Assembly: GCA_015075545.1 (NCBI GenBank)
Contig: JABTUC010000003.1
Coordinates: 1 to 64,000 of the forward strand
Origin: Ideonella sp.
Lineage (GTDB): Bacteria > Pseudomonadota > Gammaproteobacteria > Burkholderiales > Burkholderiaceae_C
Direction: 5' to 3'
Length of the DNA: 64,000 bases
Both the position numbers and the translations under genes were made by a program. The notes below the pieces were generated by a model. The model was not told the DNA's origin. It saw only the letters and a program-made list of their open reading frames with translations, and did not search any database. Below, in pieces: positions 34,520-41,772 of the stretch (its first letter is position 1; each line of letters starts with the position of its first letter).

Positions 34520-35122
34520 ATGAGCCATCCCCTGATCGTTGCGATCACCGGCGCCACCGGCGTGATCTACGGCGTCGAGCTGCTGCGCGTGCTGAAGAAC
34601 CTCGGCCAGCCCGCGCACCTGATCCTCAGCGAAGCCGCCGGCATGAACCTGGCCATCGAGACCGAGTACTCGCTCGACGACGTGCGCTCGCTCGCCGCGG
34701 TGGTCTACAACAACAAGGACGTCGGCGCCGCGGTGGCCAGCGGGTCGTTTCGCACGCGCGGCATGATCGTTGCGCCGTGCACCGTGAAGACGCTGTCGGC
34801 GATCGCCAACTCGTTCACCTACAACCTGGTGGTGCGCGCCGCCGACGTGCAGCTCAAGGAGGGCCGCAAGCTGGTGCTGGTGGTGCGCGAGACGCCGCTG
34901 CACAAGGGGCACCTCGAGCTGATGACGCGCGCGGCCGACTGCGGTGCCGTGCTGCTGCCGCCGATGCCGGCGTTCTACCACCGCCCGCAGACCATCATGG
35001 ATCTGGTGCACCAGACGATCGGCAAGACGCTCGACCAGTTCGGCATCGAGCACAACCTGTTCCAGCGCTGGTCGGGCCACGGGCCCAACGCGGCCAAGCA
35101 GCCGGTGCGCGAAGCGGGCTGA
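34520..35122 (+). CDS. UbiX-like flavin prenyltransferase
   Basis: A 200-residue protein of the UbiX/Pad1 family: nucleotide loop VAITGATGVIYGVELL, APCTVKTLSAIANS, and the conserved LVVRETPLHKGHLELM and LLPPMPAFYHRP. UbiX makes prenylated FMN, the cofactor of UbiD enzymes; a dedicated copy in the phenol operon would serve the PpcA-like carboxylase. Last gene of the operon; it meets the convergent NnrS-like gene 9 bp later. Confidence 0.9.
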   Translation: MSHPLIVAITGATGVIYGVELLRVLKNLGQPAHLILSEAAGMNLAIETEYSLDDVRSLAAVVYNNKDVGAAVASGSFRTRGMIVAPCTVKTLSAIANSFTYNLVVRAADVQLKEGRKLVLVVRETPLHKGHLELMTRAADCGAVLLPPMPAFYHRPQTIMDLVHQTIGKTLDQFGIEHNLFQRWSGHGPNAAKQPVREAG

Positions 35123-35131
35123 AGCCCGCGA

Positions 35132-36253
35132 TCAGACCTTCGCGGTCAAGCGGCCCCGGATCACCGCCGCGGCGGTACCCACCACAAAGGCGAGCAGCGC
35201 CAGCGCGGCCACCAGGCCGCCGCTGCGCGTGAGCGCGAAGCCCGCGCCGGCGTCGCCCGCCAGCCGCAGCAGCAGCCCCGCGTGCAGCAGCACGAGCGGC
35301 AGGTAGAACGCCGGGTGGTACGGCACCGACACCCGCAGCACAGCCGGGAAGATGATCGGCGCGTGGCCGAACACCATCGCGAACACGAAGCCGAGCAGCA
35401 CCGCGTGCAGCGCGGCATCGTAGGCCGGCGCGCCCGGCTGCAACGCACCCGCGGCGACCATCACCGCGCCGGCCACCGCCAGCCACGCGTACCCCGACAG
35501 CAGGCACACCGCGATGAAGCGCGTCAGCCCGTGCTGGCGCACCGTGCGGCGCGCCACGTCGTGCCTGAACAGCCACAGCGCCAGCGCCAGCAGCCCGAGG
35601 CCGAAGCCGCGGATGCCCCAGTCCCAGCGTATCGCCGCCAGCATCGACAGCACGATCAGCGCCAGCACGAGGCCGAACACGCGCTGCGCGCGCGGCGACG
35701 GCGGCATGAAGCGCGAGAGTTCGAGCCGCTCGCCGGCGATGGTCACGATCAGGAACGCCAGCCACCACGGCACCACCGCGTGCACCGACGCCCCCGCGGC
35801 CCACGCGGCCACGCCCACCGCCAGGAATGCCGCGGCCAGCGCGAGCGTATAGATGAACAGCGCGCGCTGCCGCCGCAGCACGTCGAGCGAGGCGGCCAGC
35901 AGCACCGCCGCGCCACCGCAATACAGCCAGGCCGCGAGCGACGCGTCACCGATGAGCACGAACACCGTGCCCACGCCGGCGAGCGCGGGCGCGGCATAGG
36001 CCCACGCGTGGCCGACCGCCACCGCGCGCTCGAGCGCGATCACGACGCCGAAGAAGCCGCACACCATCAGCGGGCCGTGCAACCCTGCCAGCGCGGCCAC
36101 CGGGCCCGGCATCGCGTAGCCCAGCCGCGCCAGCCCGGCGCCGATGCCGACAAACAGCGCCACGAAGCCCAGCACCAGGAACGGCACGCGCCACCACGCG
36201 GGGCGGCGCTCGGCGGAGGTGCGCGCAGTGCCAGGGGCTAGCGCGGCGCCCAT
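35132..36253 (-). CDS. NnrS-like multi-pass membrane protein
   Basis: A 373-residue protein with about twelve hydrophobic segments. The family region ALHAVLLGFVFAMVFGHAPI with its histidines and LMVCGFFGVVIALERAVAVG point to NnrS, a haem/copper membrane protein tied to nitric-oxide tolerance in denitrifiers. I choose the ATG at 36253, which overlaps the preceding stop by 16 nt; a start at 36310 adds 19 residues. It ends the hemerythrin-GNAT-PaaD-like gene string. Confidence 0.75.
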   Translation of the reverse strand: MGAALAPGTARTSAERRPAWWRVPFLVLGFVALFVGIGAGLARLGYAMPGPVAALAGLHGPLMVCGFFGVVIALERAVAVGHAWAYAAPALAGVGTVFVLIGDASLAAWLYCGGAAVLLAASLDVLRRQRALFIYTLALAAAFLAVGVAAWAAGASVHAVVPWWLAFLIVTIAGERLELSRFMPPSPRAQRVFGLVLALIVLSMLAAIRWDWGIRGFGLGLLALALWLFRHDVARRTVRQHGLTRFIAVCLLSGYAWLAVAGAVMVAAGALQPGAPAYDAALHAVLLGFVFAMVFGHAPIIFPAVLRVSVPYHPAFYLPLVLLHAGLLLRLAGDAGAGFALTRSGGLVAALALLAFVVGTAAAVIRGRLTAKV

Positions 36254-36555
36254 CCGAAATGCTCGCGCGCCAGGTCGCTCATCAGCTCGGGCGTCCACGG
36301 CGGCTCCCACACCAGCTCGATGTCGATCTGCGTGCCCACCGGCACCACGCTGCCGATCGCGCCGCTGGCGTCGGCGATGATCATGTCGGCCATCGGGCAG
36401 GCGGCACTGGTCATCGTGAGGTCGATGTGCACCAGCTTGTCGCCCACCTCGACGCCGTAGATCAGGCCGAGGTCGACGATGTTCATCCCCGCCTCGGGGT
36501 CGATCACCTGGCGCAGCGCGTCGCGCACCTCGGATTCGTCGGGCATCGTGCTCAT
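36238..36555 (-). CDS. MIP18/PaaD-like (DUF59) metal-sulfur cluster protein
   Basis: A 105-residue DUF59 domain protein. VIDPEAGMNIVDLGLIYGVEV and the cysteine motif MTSAACPMADMI are the family landmarks. Members such as PaaD and SufT help assemble Fe-S clusters. It sits between the double-GNAT and NnrS-like genes and probably serves an Fe-S target of the denitrification machinery (inference). Confidence 0.85.
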   Translation of the reverse strand: MSTMPDESEVRDALRQVIDPEAGMNIVDLGLIYGVEVGDKLVHIDLTMTSAACPMADMIIADASGAIGSVVPVGTQIDIELVWEPPWTPELMSDLAREHFGWAPR

Positions 36556-36614
36556 GTTCGCAGTCTAGAACCTGTCGGCGCCGATGGCGCCAGTGTCCGC
36601 AGTGGCAGCAGGCC

Positions 36615-37643
36615 CTACTGCGGCGGCAGCCGCCGCACGAACGCCAGCCGCTGCGACGGCTCGAAGCCGTTGCCGACGAAGAAGCCCGCGGTGCGTCGGT
36701 CGTGGTGCGAGATCAGCGTCTCGACGCGCTCGACGCGCAGCGCCTCGAGGTTGGCGAACAATTGCAGCAGCATCGCGCGCCCCACGCCGCGCCGCCCGTA
36801 CTCGGGCTCGACGCCGAGCGTGTCGATCACCGCCACCGGCTCGGTGCGCCCGAAGTCGCCCCAGTCGGCGCGCGCCATCAGGAAGCCGACGATCGCGCCA
36901 TCGAGCCGCGCGGTGAGCGACACGCGGATCGCCGAATCGCTCATCGTCTCCATCAGGCGCCGGCCGATGTAGCCGCTGCGCTCGCGCCCGGTGACCGCGC
37001 GGTCGATGCGCACGATCTCGGCCAGGTCGCCCGGCTGCATCGCGCGCACCTCGGCGTGGCCGCGCCCCTGGCGCTCGAAGTCGTTGGCCTCGCGCGAGCC
37101 GAAGTCGATCTCGTGGCCCGGGCCGTGGCCGGGCTCGAGCGCCACCGCCTGACGCTCGGGCAGCACCCCTTTGCCCTCGGCCGCGCTGCCGACCGCGCGC
37201 TCGACGACTGTGAGCGGCGCCAGCTCGAAGCCCATCTCGGCCATCCAGCGCAGCAGGCGGGTGTCGCGCCACGACGCCGCGGTGTGCACCGCGCGCACGC
37301 CGTGGCGCTGCGCCCAGGCGAGCAGCGCCTCGAACATCTGGCGGCCGACGCCGCGGCCGCGCACGTCGGCGCGCGCGCCGAGCAGCTCGAGCCGCAGGCC
37401 GGTGTCGGCGCGGCCGAACTCGCCCTCGAGCACGCGCCCGAGCATGAAGCCGGCGAGCCCCTGCTCGTCGACCGCGGCGAGCTGCGCGTGCAGCGCCGGC
37501 TCGCGCAGCGCGGCCTGCAGCCGCCGCTCGGCGTAGACGCGCCGCGAGCGGCCCTGCTGGGCGGCATCGATGGCGACCACGGCGTCGAGGTCGGCGGCAC
37601 CGAGCCCGCGGATCACGAGCGGCGCGGCGGTGGCGGTTTCCAT
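36615..37643 (-). CDS. Tandem GNAT acetyltransferase
   Basis: A 342-residue protein with two GNAT folds, about 8-150 (ADVRGRGVGRQMFEALLAWA as acetyl-CoA loop) and about 195-340 (PEYGRRGVGRAMLLQLFA). The second half shares the VTG-E-Y, IVGFL and DW-FG patterns with the BadL-like protein at 10582-11088, indicating paralogy. Substrate unknown. GGAGGAG precedes the ATG at 37643. It lies 24 bp after the hemerythrin gene. Confidence 0.8.
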   Translation of the reverse strand: METATAAPLVIRGLGAADLDAVVAIDAAQQGRSRRVYAERRLQAALREPALHAQLAAVDEQGLAGFMLGRVLEGEFGRADTGLRLELLGARADVRGRGVGRQMFEALLAWAQRHGVRAVHTAASWRDTRLLRWMAEMGFELAPLTVVERAVGSAAEGKGVLPERQAVALEPGHGPGHEIDFGSREANDFERQGRGHAEVRAMQPGDLAEIVRIDRAVTGRERSGYIGRRLMETMSDSAIRVSLTARLDGAIVGFLMARADWGDFGRTEPVAVIDTLGVEPEYGRRGVGRAMLLQLFANLEALRVERVETLISHHDRRTAGFFVGNGFEPSQRLAFVRRLPPQ

Positions 37644-37667
37644 AGCTCCTCCTCCAAAAAAGTTCGC

Positions 37668-38162
37668 TCAGTCGCTGGCGTAGGCGAAGGCCAGTTGCTG
37701 GTCGGTCTCGTCGTCGAGCAGGTCGTCGAGCAGCGGCAGCAGCGCCATGCCTTCCTTCTGGATGTGGGCCACCTGGCGCTCGACCATCTCGAGCGTCGCA
37801 CGCTTCAGGTTCTGCCAGCCCTCGCCGTCGAGCGTGCCGCCCACCGCCGCTTCGGCCAGCGGCAGCAGCTCGGCAGCCAGCTCGCGGATCGCCTCGTGCT
37901 CCTCGCGCAGCAGCAGCGCCATGTCGCCGTCGCCCGAATCGGCCATGCGGGTGAACAGCTCGGCCTCCTCGAAATCGAAGTGGCGGCCGGTGTCGTGCTG
38001 CAGGTTGCGCACCAGGTGGCCGAGCATGGTCTGCAGCTCGCCGTCGGCCGGCCCCGCGGCCCGCGGCCAGCGCGGCATGCGCTGCTCGAGCCGCCCCAGC
38101 AGGTCGAGGTTGGCGCGGTGCTCGTCTTCGAGCAGGCGGCTGACCTGGCGTTGTCCGTTCAT
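37668..38162 (-). CDS. Hemerythrin-like (HHE) protein
   Basis: A 164-residue four-helix protein. Metal-ligand histidines and acids are in DEHRAN, HDTGRHFDFEEAELF, EEHEAI and HIQKEG, the HHE pattern. Such proteins bind O2 or NO, or act in Fe-S repair. It is first in the string with double GNAT, DUF59 and NnrS-like genes. The promoter has the 14-bp palindrome GGTATCCCGATACC 18 bp upstream of the ATG. Confidence 0.85.
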   Translation of the reverse strand: MNGQRQVSRLLEDEHRANLDLLGRLEQRMPRWPRAAGPADGELQTMLGHLVRNLQHDTGRHFDFEEAELFTRMADSGDGDMALLLREEHEAIRELAAELLPLAEAAVGGTLDGEGWQNLKRATLEMVERQVAHIQKEGMALLPLLDDLLDDETDQQLAFAYASD

Positions 38163-38179
38163 CTGGCCCGCTCCAATCC

Positions 38180-38193
38180 GGTATCCCGATACC
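38180..38193. promoter_or_regulatory. Palindrome upstream of the hemerythrin operon
   Basis: GGTATCCCGATACC, perfect 6-bp arms around CC. Reading outward (minus strand) the flanks extend it to ATTCTGGTATC...GATACCGGATT, reminiscent of the arms of the 10509 palindrome but with a longer centre. Candidate operator; protein unknown. Confidence 0.4.
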
Positions 38194-38304
38194 AGAATAA
38201 CGGGCCGGTCGGCCCGCCTTCCTTGATGCAGATCACGGGCGCGGCAGACCGCGCTCCGGCCGAGGCGCCGTGTACCCGCGCCCACCTGCAGCTCCACGCG
38301 CACC

Positions 38305-40641
38305 TCAGCGCGACGGCAATCGCTCGCGCTGCGCCCGCACACCGGCTTCGATCCGCTGCGCCAGCTCGGCCAGCGCGGCCGCGGCCGGCGCGGCGCCGCG
38401 CAGCCCGCTAAAGGCCGGATCGATCGCCAGCCACCAGCCGCGACGAAAGCCTCGCATCACGGCGCGTTCGAGCTGCGCGATCGCAGCGGCAGAGTCGCCT
38501 CGCAAGGCTGCGATGCGCGCTTGCAGATAGGCCAGGCTGTGCCAGGTGACGCGGTTGCGCTCGAGCCGGTCGAGCTCGGCCCAGACATCGGCCAGCAACG
38601 CTTCGGCCTTCTCGTGGCGGCCCGCGGCGACAGCGATCGCGGCCAGATCGATGTGAATCGATTGGCCGAGAAAGGTCTCCCACGGACCGGCCAGCGTCAG
38701 CGGGTCGGCGACGATGCGGCCCGCGACTTCGTCGGCGAGCCGGAACGCGGAGTTCGCGTCACCGCGCAGCAGGTGCAGCCAGCCGAGCGAAGCCTGCGCG
38801 CCGGTGGGCAGCGGCCTGGGTTCGAACTGCCCGAGCCGGTGCATCGTCTGCCGCAGCGCCGCATCGTCGCCGGTGGCCACCGCGACCAGGCCGCCCTCGG
38901 CGATGAGAAACGGCAGCGTCGGCGCGTTGCCGATCGCGCGCTCGAAGGCTTGCGCCGCCTCGGCGTGCAGCCCGAGGTCGAGGCACAGCCACGCCAGTTC
39001 GCGCTGGATGTCGTAGCGCTTCGGGTCGAGCTGCGACGCCTCGCGGTAGTGCCTTACCGCCTCGGACAGATCGCCCTCGGCATACGCCAGCGCACCGAGG
39101 CTGCGCGCGCCGTTCGGGTGCCTGGGTGCCAGTTCGCGCGCGCGGTCGATGCCGGCCCGCGCAACCTGGTACTGGCCGACGTCGAGATGGGCGTGCCCCA
39201 TCAGCAGGTGCACGAGGAAGTTGATCGGGTCGAGCTGGCCGGCGATGCTGTAAAGCGGGATCGCATCGAGCGGCCGGCCGTCGAAGGCCGCCGCCATGCC
39301 GCGCCAGAACTGCGCCGAGGCGTAGTTGGGGTTGAGCGCCAATGCGCGCTGCAGGTGCGTCTCGGCGTCGGCCAGCCGCAGTGTCGAGACGAAGATGTAG
39401 CCCTGCACCGCGTGCGCCACGGCGGAATCGGCGTCGAGCGCAAGTGCCTTGTCGATCACCGGCTGCGCATAGCGCACCACCGAGCGCAGCGGCAGGCCTT
39501 CGAAGTCGGCGCCGGCCATCCAGGCCAGCGCGAGCCCGGCATACGCGCGGGCGAAGTTCGGGTCGAGCTCGGTGGCGCGGATGAAGTGGTCGCGCGCGCT
39601 GCGCACCGATTCGGCGCTCGCCATGCGCAGTTGCTGCATGCCTGAGAAGTAGGCCTCGAGCGCAGCGAACTCGCGCGTCGACGGCAGCGCCGCCACCTGC
39701 GCTGCCGGCGCGAACTGCAACGCCTGGACGATCTTGCGCGCCACAGCAGGCGGCAGTGCGGCGACCTCGCCCTCGGTGCGCTCGAACGAGCCGTTCCATA
39801 CCGACCGGCCGCTGTCGGCGGCAACGAGTTCGGCAGCGACGCTCAACCGCCCCGCCGTTCGGCGCACCGTACCGCGCACGAAGTGCGAGGCGCCGAGCCG
39901 CTCGGCGATCGCTGCCGCATGCTGGCCCTGCGCGGTGAGGATCAGCGACGACGAGCGCGCCGAGACCCGCAGCCCAGCCACGCGCTCGAGCGTGGCCTGC
40001 AGCTCGTCGGTGATCCCGGCGGCGAGCGCCGCCTGCGGCGGCTCGCTGAGGTCGCCGAACGGCAGCACGGCAAGCCGCACCGGCGCGGTTGGCGCGCGCA
40101 CGCTGTCGCGCCACCACATCACGCCGACCGCCGCTGCCGCCGCGCCGCTGGCGGCGGCGGCTGCAACCCAGGCGCGGCGCGACCAGGTCATGGCCCGTTG
40201 CTCGACCGCGGCCAGCGGCATCGGCGCGATCGGGTCGGCCGGCGCGGCAGCGGCAACCGGCTCGGCGACGGCGGCCGGCCGCAGCACCGACACCGGCGCG
40301 ATCAATCGGTAACCCTTGCGCGGCACCGTCGCGATGTAGCTCGGGCGCTCGCTGTCGTCGCCCAGCGTCTTGCGCAGCGCGGCGATCGACTGGTAGACCG
40401 AACTCTGCGTGACGACCATGTCCTTCCAGACGGTCTCGAACAACTCCTCGGTCGTCACCAGCTCGCCCGGGCGCTGCGCCAACGCCATCAGGAGCTGCAT
40501 CTTGCGCGGCTCGAGCTTGACCACCTCGTTGCCGGCGCGCACCTCGTCGAGTTGCGGATCGACGCTCCAGCGGCCGATCTGCAGGCGCACACCGCCCGAC
40601 GGCGCGCTGGCGCGGGTCGACGCGGTGTCACGCGGCGTCAT
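38305..40641 (-). CDS. CadC-like winged-helix regulator with periplasmic TPR domain
   Basis: About 778 residues. N-terminal OmpR/ToxR-type winged helix (LEPRKMQLLMALAQRPGELV, then YIATVPRKGYRLIAP), one membrane segment (WVAAAAASGAAAAAVGVMWW), a FlgO/adenylate-cyclase-type segment (AVLPFGDLSEPPQAALAAGI) and TPR repeats from about 360 to the end. This is a membrane-bound one-component regulator whose signal domain would be periplasmic. It is divergent from four genes for exported or membrane proteins, its likely targets. The ATG at 40641 is chosen; a TTG at 40689 gives 16 more residues and neither has a strong ribosome site. Confidence 0.8.
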   Translation of the reverse strand: MTPRDTASTRASAPSGGVRLQIGRWSVDPQLDEVRAGNEVVKLEPRKMQLLMALAQRPGELVTTEELFETVWKDMVVTQSSVYQSIAALRKTLGDDSERPSYIATVPRKGYRLIAPVSVLRPAAVAEPVAAAAPADPIAPMPLAAVEQRAMTWSRRAWVAAAAASGAAAAAVGVMWWRDSVRAPTAPVRLAVLPFGDLSEPPQAALAAGITDELQATLERVAGLRVSARSSSLILTAQGQHAAAIAERLGASHFVRGTVRRTAGRLSVAAELVAADSGRSVWNGSFERTEGEVAALPPAVARKIVQALQFAPAAQVAALPSTREFAALEAYFSGMQQLRMASAESVRSARDHFIRATELDPNFARAYAGLALAWMAGADFEGLPLRSVVRYAQPVIDKALALDADSAVAHAVQGYIFVSTLRLADAETHLQRALALNPNYASAQFWRGMAAAFDGRPLDAIPLYSIAGQLDPINFLVHLLMGHAHLDVGQYQVARAGIDRARELAPRHPNGARSLGALAYAEGDLSEAVRHYREASQLDPKRYDIQRELAWLCLDLGLHAEAAQAFERAIGNAPTLPFLIAEGGLVAVATGDDAALRQTMHRLGQFEPRPLPTGAQASLGWLHLLRGDANSAFRLADEVAGRIVADPLTLAGPWETFLGQSIHIDLAAIAVAAGRHEKAEALLADVWAELDRLERNRVTWHSLAYLQARIAALRGDSAAAIAQLERAVMRGFRRGWWLAIDPAFSGLRGAAPAAAALAELAQRIEAGVRAQRERLPSR

Positions 40642-40786
40642 GGCTCGGCGTGCAAGTCGTTGATTCTTTTCATCGTCAGAGAAAGGCAAGAAATCCGCAA
40701 GGGATCCATCAGGACTTTCTGACCGGCATCAAGCACAACCCCCGGACCACGGCGTGCACTTCGCGCGCCGCGCTGACGGGGACGCG

Positions 40787-41095
40787 ATGCGGCGATGGTT
40801 GAGCGACTGGCTGATAGCGGCGGGACTGGGTGCACTGGCCGGCCTGGCAGCGGTCGCGCTGTCGTGGCCGTCGCCCGACCGCGCGCCCAACGGGGCCGGC
40901 AATGCGCGGCCAGGCGAGACGCGGCGCTCACCGCGAGCCACCGACGAGCTGCCGTGCGCCGACCCCGTTCATCGGCTCACCACCGCGGTCGAGCGCACAG
41001 CGGCGAGCGCAGTGCGTACCAGCACCCGACGCGGTGCCCGCAACGCTGCGGCCTGCGGCCGGGCATTCGACAACCGGGAGAACGCGAATGAGTGA
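40787..41095 (+). CDS. Small protein with one N-terminal membrane segment
   Basis: A possible 102-residue protein: membrane anchor WLIAAGLGALAGLAAVALSW then a polar Arg/Thr-rich tail with two cysteines. It overlaps the next gene's start by 8 nt, which supports it, but there is no clear ribosome site and the tail has low complexity. Unknown function. Confidence 0.4.
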   Translation: MRRWLSDWLIAAGLGALAGLAAVALSWPSPDRAPNGAGNARPGETRRSPRATDELPCADPVHRLTTAVERTAASAVRTSTRRGARNAAACGRAFDNRENANE

Positions 41096-41678
41096 TTGGC
41101 GGCCATGGCGATGCGGACGGCTGGTCGGTTGGATCGCCGCCGCTGCGCTGCTGCACGTCGTGCCGGCAGCGCCGGCTCCGATCGAACCGGACCTCGTCGT
41201 CAACTCCATGCCGCTCGGCAAGGCCGAGCGCCAGGCGCTGCAGCGCCTGGGCGTTCGCGCGCAGCCCGGCCGCTATTGGTACGACGCCGTCTCGGGCGCG
41301 TGGGGCATCGAGCGCGGTCCGACCGCAGGCTTCATCGCCGCCGGGTTGCGCCTCGGCGGAGCGCTGCGGCCCGATGCCTCCGGCGGCGGCACCGGCGTGT
41401 TCATCAACGGGCGCGAGCTGCACCCGCTCGACGTCGCCGGTCTGTCGCAGATCGTGCAGGTGATCCCCGGCCGCTGGTGGGTCAACGCGCAAGGCTTCTT
41501 CGGCCCCGAAGGCGGGCCCGTCTGGGGCAACTTGTGGCTGCTGGCGCGGCAGCGCCAGGGCAGCCGCTCGCCGTGGAGCGGCTATTCGGCCGACGGCAAG
41601 CAGTTCCTCGGATTCGACGGCAGCGGCAACGGCTACTTCCAGGGCAGCAATCCGGTGGGCGGGCCGACGACATGGTGA
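41088..41678 (+). CDS. Exported protein of unknown function
   Basis: A 196-residue protein with a signal peptide (LVGWIAAAALLHVVPAAPAP). The mature part has YWYDAVSGAWGIERGPTAGF, FINGRELHPLDVAGL and GRWWVNAQGFFGPEGGP, a compact Gly/Trp-rich domain I have seen in hypothetical exported proteins but cannot name. GGGAG precedes the ATG. Lies upstream of the RCC1-repeat lipoprotein and probably under the same control. Confidence 0.75.
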   Translation: MSDWRPWRCGRLVGWIAAAALLHVVPAAPAPIEPDLVVNSMPLGKAERQALQRLGVRAQPGRYWYDAVSGAWGIERGPTAGFIAAGLRLGGALRPDASGGGTGVFINGRELHPLDVAGLSQIVQVIPGRWWVNAQGFFGPEGGPVWGNLWLLARQRQGSRSPWSGYSADGKQFLGFDGSGNGYFQGSNPVGGPTTW

Positions 41679-41772
41679 GCGCCGTCCACGCGCTTTGCGC
41701 AACCGGTTCGGCGCGCGGGCCCGTCGTCGGTCCATTGCTTCGAGCACATGCCTCTGTTGATTGGAGAAAGCC

